Shown here one piece after another: positions 1 through 4,929 of a stretch of DNA of 5,362 bases. This DNA is from DATJBC01 sp035515515 (GTDB lineage Bacteria > Actinomycetota > Acidimicrobiia > Acidimicrobiales > UBA8190), in the NCBI GenBank assembly GCA_035515515.1, contig DATJBC010000169.1, positions 1 to 5,362 of the forward strand, given 5' to 3'. Made by a program: the position numbers and the translations under genes. The stretch's first letter is position 1. Each line of letters begins with the position of its first letter. The notes beneath the pieces are model-generated. The model worked only from the letters and a program-made list of their open reading frames with translations. It was not told where the DNA came from and did no database searches.

Positions 1-42
1 CCGGGCCTCCGGTGGAGGGGAGGGGCGGCCGAGCCGGGCTGG

Positions 43-48
43 TAACCT
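43..48 (+). promoter_or_regulatory. Possible -10 element of the tRNA-Ala gene
   Basis: TAACCT fits the TANNNT pattern of a sigma-70-type -10 box and lies 11 bases before the first base of the mature tRNA, leaving room for a very short 5' leader. No convincing TTGACA-like -35 box is seen 16-18 bases upstream, where the sequence is G-rich. This is a weak call from position and hexamer only. Confidence 0.3.
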
Positions 49-59
49 CGACTCGCCCC

Positions 60-133
60 GGGGGCGTAGCTCAGTTGGTAGAGCGCTTGACTGGCAGTCA
101 AGAGGTTCGTGGGTTCAAGTCCCATCGCCTCCA
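60..133 (+). tRNA. tRNA-Ala, anticodon GGC
   Basis: A full cloverleaf can be folded by eye. The acceptor stem pairs 60-66 with 126-132, the D stem pairs 69-72 with 81-84, the anticodon stem pairs 86-90 with 98-102, and the T stem pairs 109-113 with 121-125 around the loop TTCAAGT. The anticodon loop CTGGCAG (91-97) gives anticodon GGC at 93-95, which reads GCC (Ala). The acceptor stem holds G3:U70 (62 with 130), the known identity element for alanyl-tRNA synthetase, and the discriminator base is A133; both support Ala. CCA is not encoded (CTC follows), so it must be added by nucleotidyltransferase. The variable region (103-108) has six bases, one more than usual for this class. No T-rich terminator hairpin follows. 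Confidence 0.95.
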
Positions 134-358
134 CTCGGTGACCGCAGGCTCGGGAGGCCACGACATCCTGCGCGGCTCGCCGTTACAGCCCCTTGGCAAC
201 CTTCGTGGCAATCGGCCTCGTGACAGCGTGGCGATGTGACGAGGGGCCCCGGAGGCGGCCATGTGCGAGCCAAACCCGACGCCCAACGCGTCCCCCAGGC
301 TCCGCAGTGAGGTCGCCGATCCCGGCTTTGCCGTCATGGTGGCCTCCAGGGGCCCTAG
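134..358. other. Stretch without recognisable gene downstream of the tRNA
   Basis: I see no supported gene here. All reading frames give Arg/Pro/Gly-rich peptides without family features. In the plus frame that later encodes the HTH protein there are stops at 308-310 (TGA) and 356-358 (TAG). In another plus frame the short run GFAVMVASRGP (about 324-356) could be the beta-strand start of the HTH protein, displaced by a frameshift. If so, the pseudogene begins within this stretch. No terminator and no repeat of the tRNA 3' end were found. Confidence 0.5.
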
Positions 359-817
359 GCGCCGGCGGAGGTTCTCGGACAGGGCCGACGGCGGGCCGAG
401 GACGGTCCCCGTGGCCACTTCGTGGGCTTCGAACGGAAATCCACGTCGTTCCTCGATGCCGTCCTGGACTCGCTGGACGACATGGTCGACCTGGGATTCG
501 AACCTGTATCGGTCGAGGACGAGCTCGTGTCCATGGCGGACATCGCAGACCGTACCGGACGCAGCCGCCAGTCGATCTCGATGCTCGTGAGTGGCGATCG
601 GGGCACCGGGGATTTCCCTCCCCCCGTCGCCGGCAACGTCCGCAGCCCGCTGTGGCACTGGGCAGACGTATCGACCTGATTCGACGCGCAAACCGGAGCC
701 GGCGAGGAAGCCCGAGAGGACAGGGCGCGAACGCTCGCCTCGATCAACGGTGCTTTGGCCGACCGAGTACTCGGGCACGCACTCGTCCGGAAGATCCATC
801 GTCGCATCGCTGGTTAG
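359..817 (+). pseudogene. Broken gene for a small HTH DNA-binding protein
   Basis: The frame beginning after TAG 356-358 encodes an alpha/beta N-part (GFERKSTSFLDAVLDSLDDM), followed by a helix-turn-helix of the form ADIADRTGRSRQSISMLVSG and then a glycine/proline-rich segment leading to SPLWHWADV. This layout is typical of small actinobacterial HTH proteins of unknown regulon. An in-frame TGA (677-679) falls three residues after the ADV motif, where such proteins normally have an aromatic residue, usually Trp. The frame then runs on for 45 more codons of coding-like sequence (EAREDRARTLASINGALADR) to TAG 815-817. The continuation is confirmed by a second copy of this tail at 1164-1268. The upstream TAG and TGA mean the N-terminus is also lost or shifted. 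A truncated 85-residue protein starting at GTG 422 could still be made and keeps the whole HTH, but no good ribosome binding site precedes it. The disrupted frame is certain; the family assignment is from memory of the pattern. Confidence 0.7.
698..806 (+). repeat. Direct repeat, copy 1 (HTH gene tail)
   Basis: Copy 1 of an imperfect direct repeat; copy 2 is at 1164-1268. The first 78 bases (698-775) match copy 2 without gaps at 67 positions by my count. After that the copies differ by a net 4 bases before both end in a shared AAGATCC-TCGTCGCA block. Both copies encode the same helical tail (EARED.ARTxASIxxALADRxLG) in their own frames, so this is duplicated coding sequence, not a regulatory repeat. 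Confidence 0.85.
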
Positions 818-967
818 TCCTGCGGGGTGCGCCGAGATCGTCCCGGTGAGCGGCCGGTTCCTTTCCGAGCCGCCGGCAGGCAGGCAGCCCCGATCCAATT
901 CCCGCGCCCTGTCGGGGGGTGTGGCCCCGATTTGGGACGACCGCAAGGCCGGTGGTCGAATGAACCC

Positions 968-1135
968 GTGAGGCTCATGGTGATCGTGGCAGCCGTAGCT
1001 GCGTTCAGCGCCTGGGCTGCCCGCCGACACGGCAGTCCAGCAACGAAGGTCCTCATCGCAGTCGCTATCGCCGTTCCGACGCTGCTGGTCGTCTATGTCG
1101 TCTTGGGGCTCGTGGCCAGCGTCATTGGGGCCTGA
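968..1135 (+). CDS. Putative small two-helix membrane protein
   Basis: From GTG 968 this ORF encodes 55 residues; ATG 977 is an alternative start three codons later. Residues about 3-18 (LMVIVAAVAAFSAWAA) form one hydrophobic segment. A short basic loop follows (RRHGSPATK, about 19-27), and residues about 28-53 form a second, longer hydrophobic segment (start VLIAVAIAVPTLLVVY). This suggests a helical hairpin with the positive loop in the cytoplasm. Third codon positions are about three quarters G/C, consistent with coding but lower than in the phosphodiesterase gene. There is no strong ribosome binding site (GGTGG lies 12 bases before the GTG). It lies between the two copies of the HTH gene tail. 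No family is recognised. It could also be a remnant of a longer membrane protein. Confidence 0.45.
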   Translation: MRLMVIVAAVAAFSAWAARRHGSPATKVLIAVAIAVPTLLVVYVVLGLVASVIGA

Positions 1136-1139
1136 CTCT

Positions 1140-1280
1140 CTGGCACTCATTCGGCAGTCCGCAGCCGACGAGGTAGCCCGAGAGGACGGAGCGCGAACGA
1201 TTGCCTCGATCAAGGCTGCCTTGGCCGACCGATTGCTCGGGCGTGACCCAAGAAGATCCGTCGTCGCAAAGCTGATTGCA
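1140..1280 (+). pseudogene. C-terminal fragment of a second HTH-type gene
   Basis: This frame encodes LALIRQSAADEVAREDGART and continues through IASIKAALADRLLGRDPRRS, matching the tail that follows the TGA in the broken gene at 359-817. No HTH or N-terminal part precedes it. The upstream sequence instead belongs to the small membrane ORF, which ends at 1135. The frame stays open beyond 1280, but the peptide loses any family character and runs antisense into the lipoprotein gene. It is best read as the surviving 3' end of a duplicated paralogue whose front was removed. The two copies differ at both silent and replacement sites, so the duplication is not recent. Confidence 0.6.
1164..1268 (+). 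repeat. Direct repeat, copy 2 (HTH gene tail)
   Basis: Second copy of the repeat at 698-806. The offset between the copies (466 bases) is not a multiple of three, and each copy is read in its own frame. Similarity fades upstream of about 1146 and downstream of 1268. Confidence 0.85.
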
Positions 1281-1362
1281 ACGCGGTGCCCGAGCGAGCT
1301 CGACGCCGACGCGAGCTCGATGTCCCGCACGAACTATCCGGTGTTCCGCGCAAGGTGGGGTA

Positions 1363-1381
1363 CTGATGCGCTCCGCATCAG
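1363..1381 (-). terminator. Hairpin at the 3' end of the lipoprotein gene
   Basis: A perfect 8-bp stem (CTGATGCG, 1363-1370, with CGCATCAG, 1374-1381) closes a 3-base loop. It covers the TGA stop codon of the minus-strand lipoprotein gene. There is no T-run on either side, so if it ends transcription it is not a classical intrinsic terminator. U-tract-poor hairpins are common at gene ends in high-GC actinobacteria. It could instead protect the 3' end of the mRNA. Confidence 0.4.
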
Positions 1382-2076
1382 GCCGTGCGCGTGCCTTGTT
1401 CCTGCGTCCTCGTCTCCAGCACAGACAGGAGGTACCGCTCAAAGGAGGCGCTGGGCGTGCCCTGGGTCTGCACAACGGTCAGACCGACTTCTGCCCGTCC
1501 CGACACGAAGCCGAGATCGTCGGCCGACACGGTCACCAGGCCGTGCTGAGGGACAACGAGATCGACGGTCAGCCGTAACGCGAATCCGTCCCGGAGAAGG
1601 GAGGGCGGCCGCATGTGCGCAACGGTGATTGAGTCGACCGTGGTCCCCTTCGGTAGCTGAGCCGAGAGCTGCGTCGATCCCTCGCGCTGCAGACACGATG
1701 TGATCTTCGCGCCTGTGAAGGCGCGCAAGTCGTCGAGGCTGTCGGCGCGAGTGCGCACGAAGTCGACGCTGGAGCTCACCTCGGTGGGGCCCTCGTCGAA
1801 GCTCATGGAATTCACGTTGGCATCTTCGGTCACCCGGGGGTTCGGCGCTCCCATGCACGCCGCCGTCTGTACGTCCGACGCGTCGACGGTGTCATCGCTC
1901 CCCCGGCTCGGCGTCCATCCCGGGAGGTCGTTCGCCACCAGGTTGATCGCCGCGGCGGTGGCACGGTCGGCCGCGGGGCTCGCCATGGTGGCCTTGGTCG
2001 AGCTGCCACATGCCGCCGTAGCGCTGCACAGGGCGCAGGCGACCAACACCGGAAGGCGGCGACGTCGGATCCTCAT
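1378..2076 (-). CDS. Putative secreted lipoprotein of unknown function
   Basis: The ATG at 2076 gives 232 residues and has AGGA (2081-2084) just upstream. The N-terminus is a lipoprotein signal peptide: a basic stretch (MRIRRRR), a hydrophobic core (about 8-19) and a lipobox-like TAAC ending at Cys23, followed by GSS. The mature protein should be lipid-anchored on the outer face of the membrane. After a short Ala/Ser/Thr-rich linker, a folded region starts with AINLVANDLPGW (about 43-54). It contains two cysteines (74 in TAACMGAP and 128 in ITSCLQRE) that could form a disulfide, and ends in LTVDLVVPQHGLVTVSADDL and a C-terminal helix. The pattern resembles extracytoplasmic domains of actinobacterial lipoproteins and sensor kinases, but I do not recognise a named family. 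A TTG at 2094 in the same frame overlaps the stop of the upstream leader ORF and is a competing start. Confidence 0.85.
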   Translation of the reverse strand: MRIRRRRLPVLVACALCSATAACGSSTKATMASPAADRATAAAINLVANDLPGWTPSRGSDDTVDASDVQTAACMGAPNPRVTEDANVNSMSFDEGPTEVSSSVDFVRTRADSLDDLRAFTGAKITSCLQREGSTQLSAQLPKGTTVDSITVAHMRPPSLLRDGFALRLTVDLVVPQHGLVTVSADDLGFVSGRAEVGLTVVQTQGTPSASFERYLLSVLETRTQEQGTRTA

Positions 2077-2090
2077 ACGTTCCTGTTCAG

Positions 2091-2150
2091 TCAATGTGAG
2101 GCGGACCCCTGGAGAGGGGGCAGCCGTCGGCAGCTCCCCTCCTCGGTCAT
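2091..2150 (-). CDS. Candidate 19-residue leader peptide
   Basis: The ORF encodes MTEEGSCRRLPPLQGSASH and stops at TGA 2091-2093. It is preceded by the 8-base Shine-Dalgarno match GGAGGTGA with 7 bases of spacing, the best ribosome binding site seen in the window. It ends 14 bases before the lipoprotein ATG, and its stop overlaps an in-frame TTG of that gene (TTGA), a classic coupling arrangement. This suggests a translated leader that delivers ribosomes to the lipoprotein start, or regulates it. It has no family of its own. A chance ORF remains possible in such GC-rich DNA, but the ribosome binding site is hard to explain otherwise. Confidence 0.45.
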   Translation of the reverse strand: MTEEGSCRRLPPLQGSASH

Positions 2151-2157
2151 CGGCAGG

Positions 2158-2165
2158 TCACCTCC
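2158..2165 (-). promoter_or_regulatory. Strong Shine-Dalgarno sequence of the leader ORF
   Basis: On the minus strand this reads GGAGGTGA, a perfect 8-base complement to the 3' end of 16S rRNA. It lies 7 bases before ATG 2150 and is much stronger than the AGGA in front of the lipoprotein itself. This is the main reason for calling the short ORF translated. Confidence 0.5.
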
Positions 2166-2465
2166 ATCGGTTGATAGCGAGGCAGAAAGTGGGCGCTGGC
2201 CAGGCGTTGCTGCCGAACTGCCTCCGAACCGTTCTTGAGCCTCGGAGCGGGCGGCGGTGCAGGCGGAGCGGCAACCCGGGTGGCGGTGTTGTCGGCTCGA
2301 ATCTCCCCTTCCACCACGGGCCTCCGTGTGGAGCATCGTTCTCGGGTTTCGAGGAGGGGGTGGCGTCCAAGCTGCGGAATCGAGGAAGGACCGAATCGGC
2401 CTGTCAGCAGCGTCTCGTGCGGGTGTGCTTGTTCGAAGGCTTGGTCGACCGGGCAGCGCCGGGCG
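2166..2465. other. Gene-free stretch between lipoprotein and phosphodiesterase genes
   Basis: No frame on either strand gives a recognisable protein; open frames here are out-of-frame extensions from the neighbouring genes. It must hold the promoter of the leader/lipoprotein unit, but I could not pick out a convincing -35/-10 pair. One stem-loop stands out at 2311-2331: CCA plus CACGG pair with CCGTG plus TGG around the loop GCCT, with C2314 bulged. It lies about 135 bases past the phosphodiesterase stop and lacks a T-run, so its role as a terminator is only a guess. I checked it for tRNA, tmRNA and RNase P features and found none. Confidence 0.5.
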
Positions 2466-3989
2466 TCACAGGAGGTAGAGGAACCCGTATCCCTCGTCGC
2501 GCACCGCCACGCCGGCGTCGTCCAGGGCGACGTCCCAGTCACCCGTGACCTCGGTGTCGGCCTGCTGCATGCCGTGGTCGGCGACCACGATGAAGGCGGT
2601 GCGCTCCCAGGCACCGGCCTGCTCGACCGCCTCGAGCATCCGCCCGATGCGGGCGTCGGTGTCGCGCAAGCCGGCGGCGGCGATCTCGGAGTAGGGGCCG
2701 CCCTCGTGGAAGGCGGCGTCGGTCAGGGTGAAATTCACCCAGGTGAAGGCGGGGGTCGGCCAGAGGCGCCCCCGGTACTCGCCGCCCCAGATGCCCACGA
2801 ACTGCTCGACGGCGGTGTGGTCGATGAGCGACGACCACCGGTAGTCCTTGCTGGGCCGGACGAAGCGCTGCGTGGCGTCGGGGAGGTCGTCGGCCGGTGG
2901 CGGGCGGTCGATGGGCGCCCCGGCCCGCATGAGCTCGAAGACCGAGTAGTCCGCACCGGGGTCGCAGGGCTCGTTGATCGACACCGACACGGCGCCCGGA
3001 AGCGTCCGGTGCACGGCGTGGTGGATGGTCTCGACGCCCGGGTGCAGCCATTGCATCGAGGTCGACCACGTCGTGGGTGAGTTGGTCACAACCTGGGCAC
3101 CCGTGTCACGGTCGACCCAGGCGTTGTGGAGGATGCCGTGGTGGCCGGGGTGGCGTCCGGTGAGCACGGTGGTGTGGTTGGCCAAGGTGACCGTCGGCAA
3201 CGACGCGATCGCCCCGAAGCGGTAGGTGGTGCCCGCGTCCATCAGCCGGGCGACCGACGGTGCCAGGCCGCGCTCCGCCATGTCGTAGAGCACGTTGGCG
3301 TTGGTCCCGTCCAGCAGCATGGCCACCACATGGGATGCGCCCGACCCGCTCAGGAGATCGTCGAGCACGGCGCCGTCCGGGCCGGCGGGCTCCGGCCCCG
3401 CCCCGTCGGCGTCACCGTGCCGGCAACCGAGCAGCTCGAGGACGGTGGGCGCCACGTCCACCAGCCGGCACGACCGCTCCACCATCCCCTCGGGCCGGAT
3501 GCCGGCGCCGGCGGCGACGAAGGGGGCCCGGGCCTGGACGATCCCCAGCGAGCCGTGCTCGCCGATGTGGCCCCCCTGGTCGCCCCAGAAGTGGGCGGCG
3601 CTGTGCAGGACGAGGAGGTCCGGGGCCGAGGGGTGGTCGAAGACCTGGGCCAGATGGTCGAAGGCGTGCGGGTAGGCATTGTCCGCCCGGTGCGGATGGG
3701 GCATCGAGCGCTCCTCGGCCAGGCTGCCGAAAGCGGACGGGTCCTGACGTGCGAGCGGATCACGTCCCCACAGTGATTCCGGCTCGAACACCCACCCGGC
3801 ACCCCTCCCGGCGCTTCGGGGTCTCCGCCGGAAGCGCAGCCCCCCTTCTGCCGACGCCACGTGGCACCACCCGGGCTCGTCGACCCACGCCACCATGTCC
3901 ACGATGGGCTCGAGACCGCCCGAGAGCAGGACGTCGAGCGCCCGCTGTCGGGCGCCGTCGCCGGCTCGCGGCAGCGCCTTTGCGCCCAT
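2466..3989 (-). CDS. Alkaline phosphatase/nucleotide pyrophosphatase-superfamily enzyme, permuted order
   Basis: A 507-residue protein from ATG 3989, probably a metal-dependent phosphodiesterase or phosphatase; substrate unknown. In the NPP family the order is Asp, Thr nucleophile, Asp-x3-His, Asp-His, then a distal His-Gly. Here the distal part comes first. Residues about 17-188 look like the usual C-terminal half, with EHGSL (His145), RAPFVAAGAGI and RLVDVAPTVLELLG. A Gly/Pro-rich linker (about 189-220) leads to the usual N-terminal half: LLDG (Asp227), SLPTVTLANHTTVLTGRHPG (Thr268 as nucleophile), TLTDAAFHEGGPYS (Asp424, His428) and VVADHGM (Asp471, His472). The protein then ends in GYGFLYLL. 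All seven ligand/nucleophile positions are present. No signal peptide or membrane segment is seen, so it is probably cytoplasmic. The start is uncertain: ATG 4055 has a more purine-rich upstream (GGGGAG) and gives 529 residues, but conserved-looking sequence begins only at about LPRAGDG. GC3 is very high. Confidence 0.88.
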   Translation of the reverse strand: MGAKALPRAGDGARQRALDVLLSGGLEPIVDMVAWVDEPGWCHVASAEGGLRFRRRPRSAGRGAGWVFEPESLWGRDPLARQDPSAFGSLAEERSMPHPHRADNAYPHAFDHLAQVFDHPSAPDLLVLHSAAHFWGDQGGHIGEHGSLGIVQARAPFVAAGAGIRPEGMVERSCRLVDVAPTVLELLGCRHGDADGAGPEPAGPDGAVLDDLLSGSGASHVVAMLLDGTNANVLYDMAERGLAPSVARLMDAGTTYRFGAIASLPTVTLANHTTVLTGRHPGHHGILHNAWVDRDTGAQVVTNSPTTWSTSMQWLHPGVETIHHAVHRTLPGAVSVSINEPCDPGADYSVFELMRAGAPIDRPPPADDLPDATQRFVRPSKDYRWSSLIDHTAVEQFVGIWGGEYRGRLWPTPAFTWVNFTLTDAAFHEGGPYSEIAAAGLRDTDARIGRMLEAVEQAGAWERTAFIVVADHGMQQADTEVTGDWDVALDDAGVAVRDEGYGFLYLL

Positions 3990-4418
3990 GCGCCCGTCAG
4001 GCTCTGGTGTGGGGAACGATCGGAGAGACGCTGTCTGTGTACACCCCGAGGTCATGGGACTGCCACTCCCCGGGCCCACGAACCGGGCGGGTGGCCCGTC
4101 AGTCGTGCGAGGGAGGATGCCCCGTCTGCTCGCCGGTCGAGGGATCGAGGAACAGCGGCCTGGCACGCACGGGGTACGGATCGGCGATGCCGAATCCGTC
4201 GCGCTCCCGTCGACACCTCCTGGCCGCGGCCCACCGGGACGGGTCGTGCCAAGTGCCGCACGACGGACGCCGCGCCGAGATCAGGGCGTATCAGCTCTCG
4301 GGCGTGCGGCCCGGTCCCATGGGCTAGCCTCACCCGGTACGCAAGCGCTCCGTCGTCCACGCTCGTGGCGTCCGCAGGCTCCGGGACCACACGACGCTTC
4401 ATCATCCACCGCACCCGC
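3990..4418. other. Divergent intergenic region with one doubtful minus-strand ORF
   Basis: This gap should contain the promoters of the phosphodiesterase (minus) and the VOC gene (plus). A perfect 8-bp palindrome, GTGTACAC (4037-4044), lies about 50 bases before the phosphodiesterase ATG and could be an operator. TAGCCT (4325-4330) fits a plus-strand -10 hexamer but has no -35 partner. On the minus strand, ATG 4320 with GAGG seven bases upstream opens a 9-codon ORF (MGPGRTPES, stop 4291-4293). The same frame then stays open to TGA 4099-4101 and encodes a peptide ending GFGIADPYPVRARPLFLDPS and a short tail. No start codon with a ribosome binding site precedes that second part, so I do not call it a gene. 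Confidence 0.45.
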
Positions 4419-4892
4419 ATGACGCCACACGCCGATGACGATCCTGCCGGCGGGCTTGTGAACGGTCCCGTATCGGAGTCTTCCGAGAGACCCTCGGTCG
4501 TCGCCGACGGGCTCCATAACGTGCGCATCCCGGTGCGTGACCCGTGGACCAGCCGAGACTGGTACACGGTGGTCCTCGGCTTCGTGCCCGTGCTCGACCT
4601 CGAGGACGAGCAGGGGGTGGTCGGTGTCGTGCTGCGCCACCCCCGGGGCTTCGTGATCGGGCTCCATCAGGACCCCGCGCGGGCCCAGGCTCTCCGGGGC
4701 TTCGCCGTCCTCGGGCTGACGGTGGCGGACATGGCCCAACTGCGGCAGTGGGCCGACTACCTGGACGGCCGCGGTGTCGCCCATTCCGCCCTGAGCGAAG
4801 GCCACCTGGGCTCGTACATCGACGTCGCCGACCCCGATGGGATCCTGGTCCGCCTGCACACCGGCGTCGCTCCCGACGCCGAGGAGGCCTGA
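4419..4892 (+). CDS. VOC-family (glyoxalase-fold) protein
   Basis: A 157-residue protein. After a polar, probably disordered N-terminus (1-30), module one begins at GLHNVRIPVRD and runs through SRDWYTVVLGFVPVLD and GVVLRHPRGFVIGLHQD (about 31-85). Module two runs from GFAVLGLTVADMAQLRQWAD to SYIDVADPDGILVRLH (about 94-147). The paired beta-alpha-beta motifs and the final DPDG turn are the hallmark of the vicinal oxygen chelate fold (glyoxalases, dioxygenases, resistance proteins). Metal binding is doubtful: His33 is present, but the Glu usually found in the last strand (DPDG-x-x-x-E-L) is Arg145, and module two lacks the usual first-strand His/Gln. It may bind a ligand without metal. The start is uncertain: ATG 4419 lacks a clear ribosome binding site, and GTG 4458 in the same frame is possible. 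It converges on the MarR gene with 37 bases between the stops. Confidence 0.85.
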   Translation: MTPHADDDPAGGLVNGPVSESSERPSVVADGLHNVRIPVRDPWTSRDWYTVVLGFVPVLDLEDEQGVVGVVLRHPRGFVIGLHQDPARAQALRGFAVLGLTVADMAQLRQWADYLDGRGVAHSALSEGHLGSYIDVADPDGILVRLHTGVAPDAEEA

Positions 4893-4929
4893 GGCCACGG
4901 GTCGAGGGCGTGGGCGTCGAGCCGCTCCG

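Noticed and set aside
12..239. 75-codon plus-strand ORF across the tRNA
   Set aside because: The peptide part GVAQLVERLTGSQEV is the well-known false translation of tRNA genes.
491..506. GGGATTCGAACC, like the reverse complement of a tRNA T-arm
   Set aside because: It lies inside the HTH coding frame (LGFEPV). The flanking bases do not form a T stem or acceptor stem.
677..679. TGA read as tryptophan (altered genetic code or recoding)
   Set aside because: TGA ends the lipoprotein, phosphodiesterase, VOC and MarR genes at sensible positions, so the code is standard. A nonsense mutation in a decaying gene is simpler.
193..849. 218-codon plus-strand ORF over the pseudogene
   Set aside because: Arg/Pro/Gly-rich peptide without any domain, in a frame other than the one carrying the HTH.
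98..1330. 410-codon open frame on the minus strand
   Set aside because: It runs antisense through the tRNA, the HTH pseudogene and the small membrane ORF. The two repeat copies fall in different frames of it, so it is not the frame that was duplicated. Its peptide has no family features. It is a GC-rich antisense shadow.
2290..2316. GGCTCGAATC followed by TTCCACCA, resembling a tRNA 3' end
   Set aside because: Only two of five T-stem pairs form, and no upstream cloverleaf arms pair with it.
2235..3776. Long plus-strand open frames opposite the phosphodiesterase gene
   Set aside because: They are antisense to a gene with all catalytic motifs. Their Gly/Val/Arg-rich peptides are typical of the complementary strand of high-GC3 genes.
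4281..4898. 205-codon minus-strand ORF opposite the VOC gene
   Set aside because: It is antisense to a recognisable VOC fold and carries no family features.
4893..4929. Bidirectional terminator between the convergent VOC and MarR genes
   Set aside because: The 37-base gap shows only a GTCGAG direct repeat and a 4-bp GGCC pairing at the VOC stop. No stable stem and no T-run.
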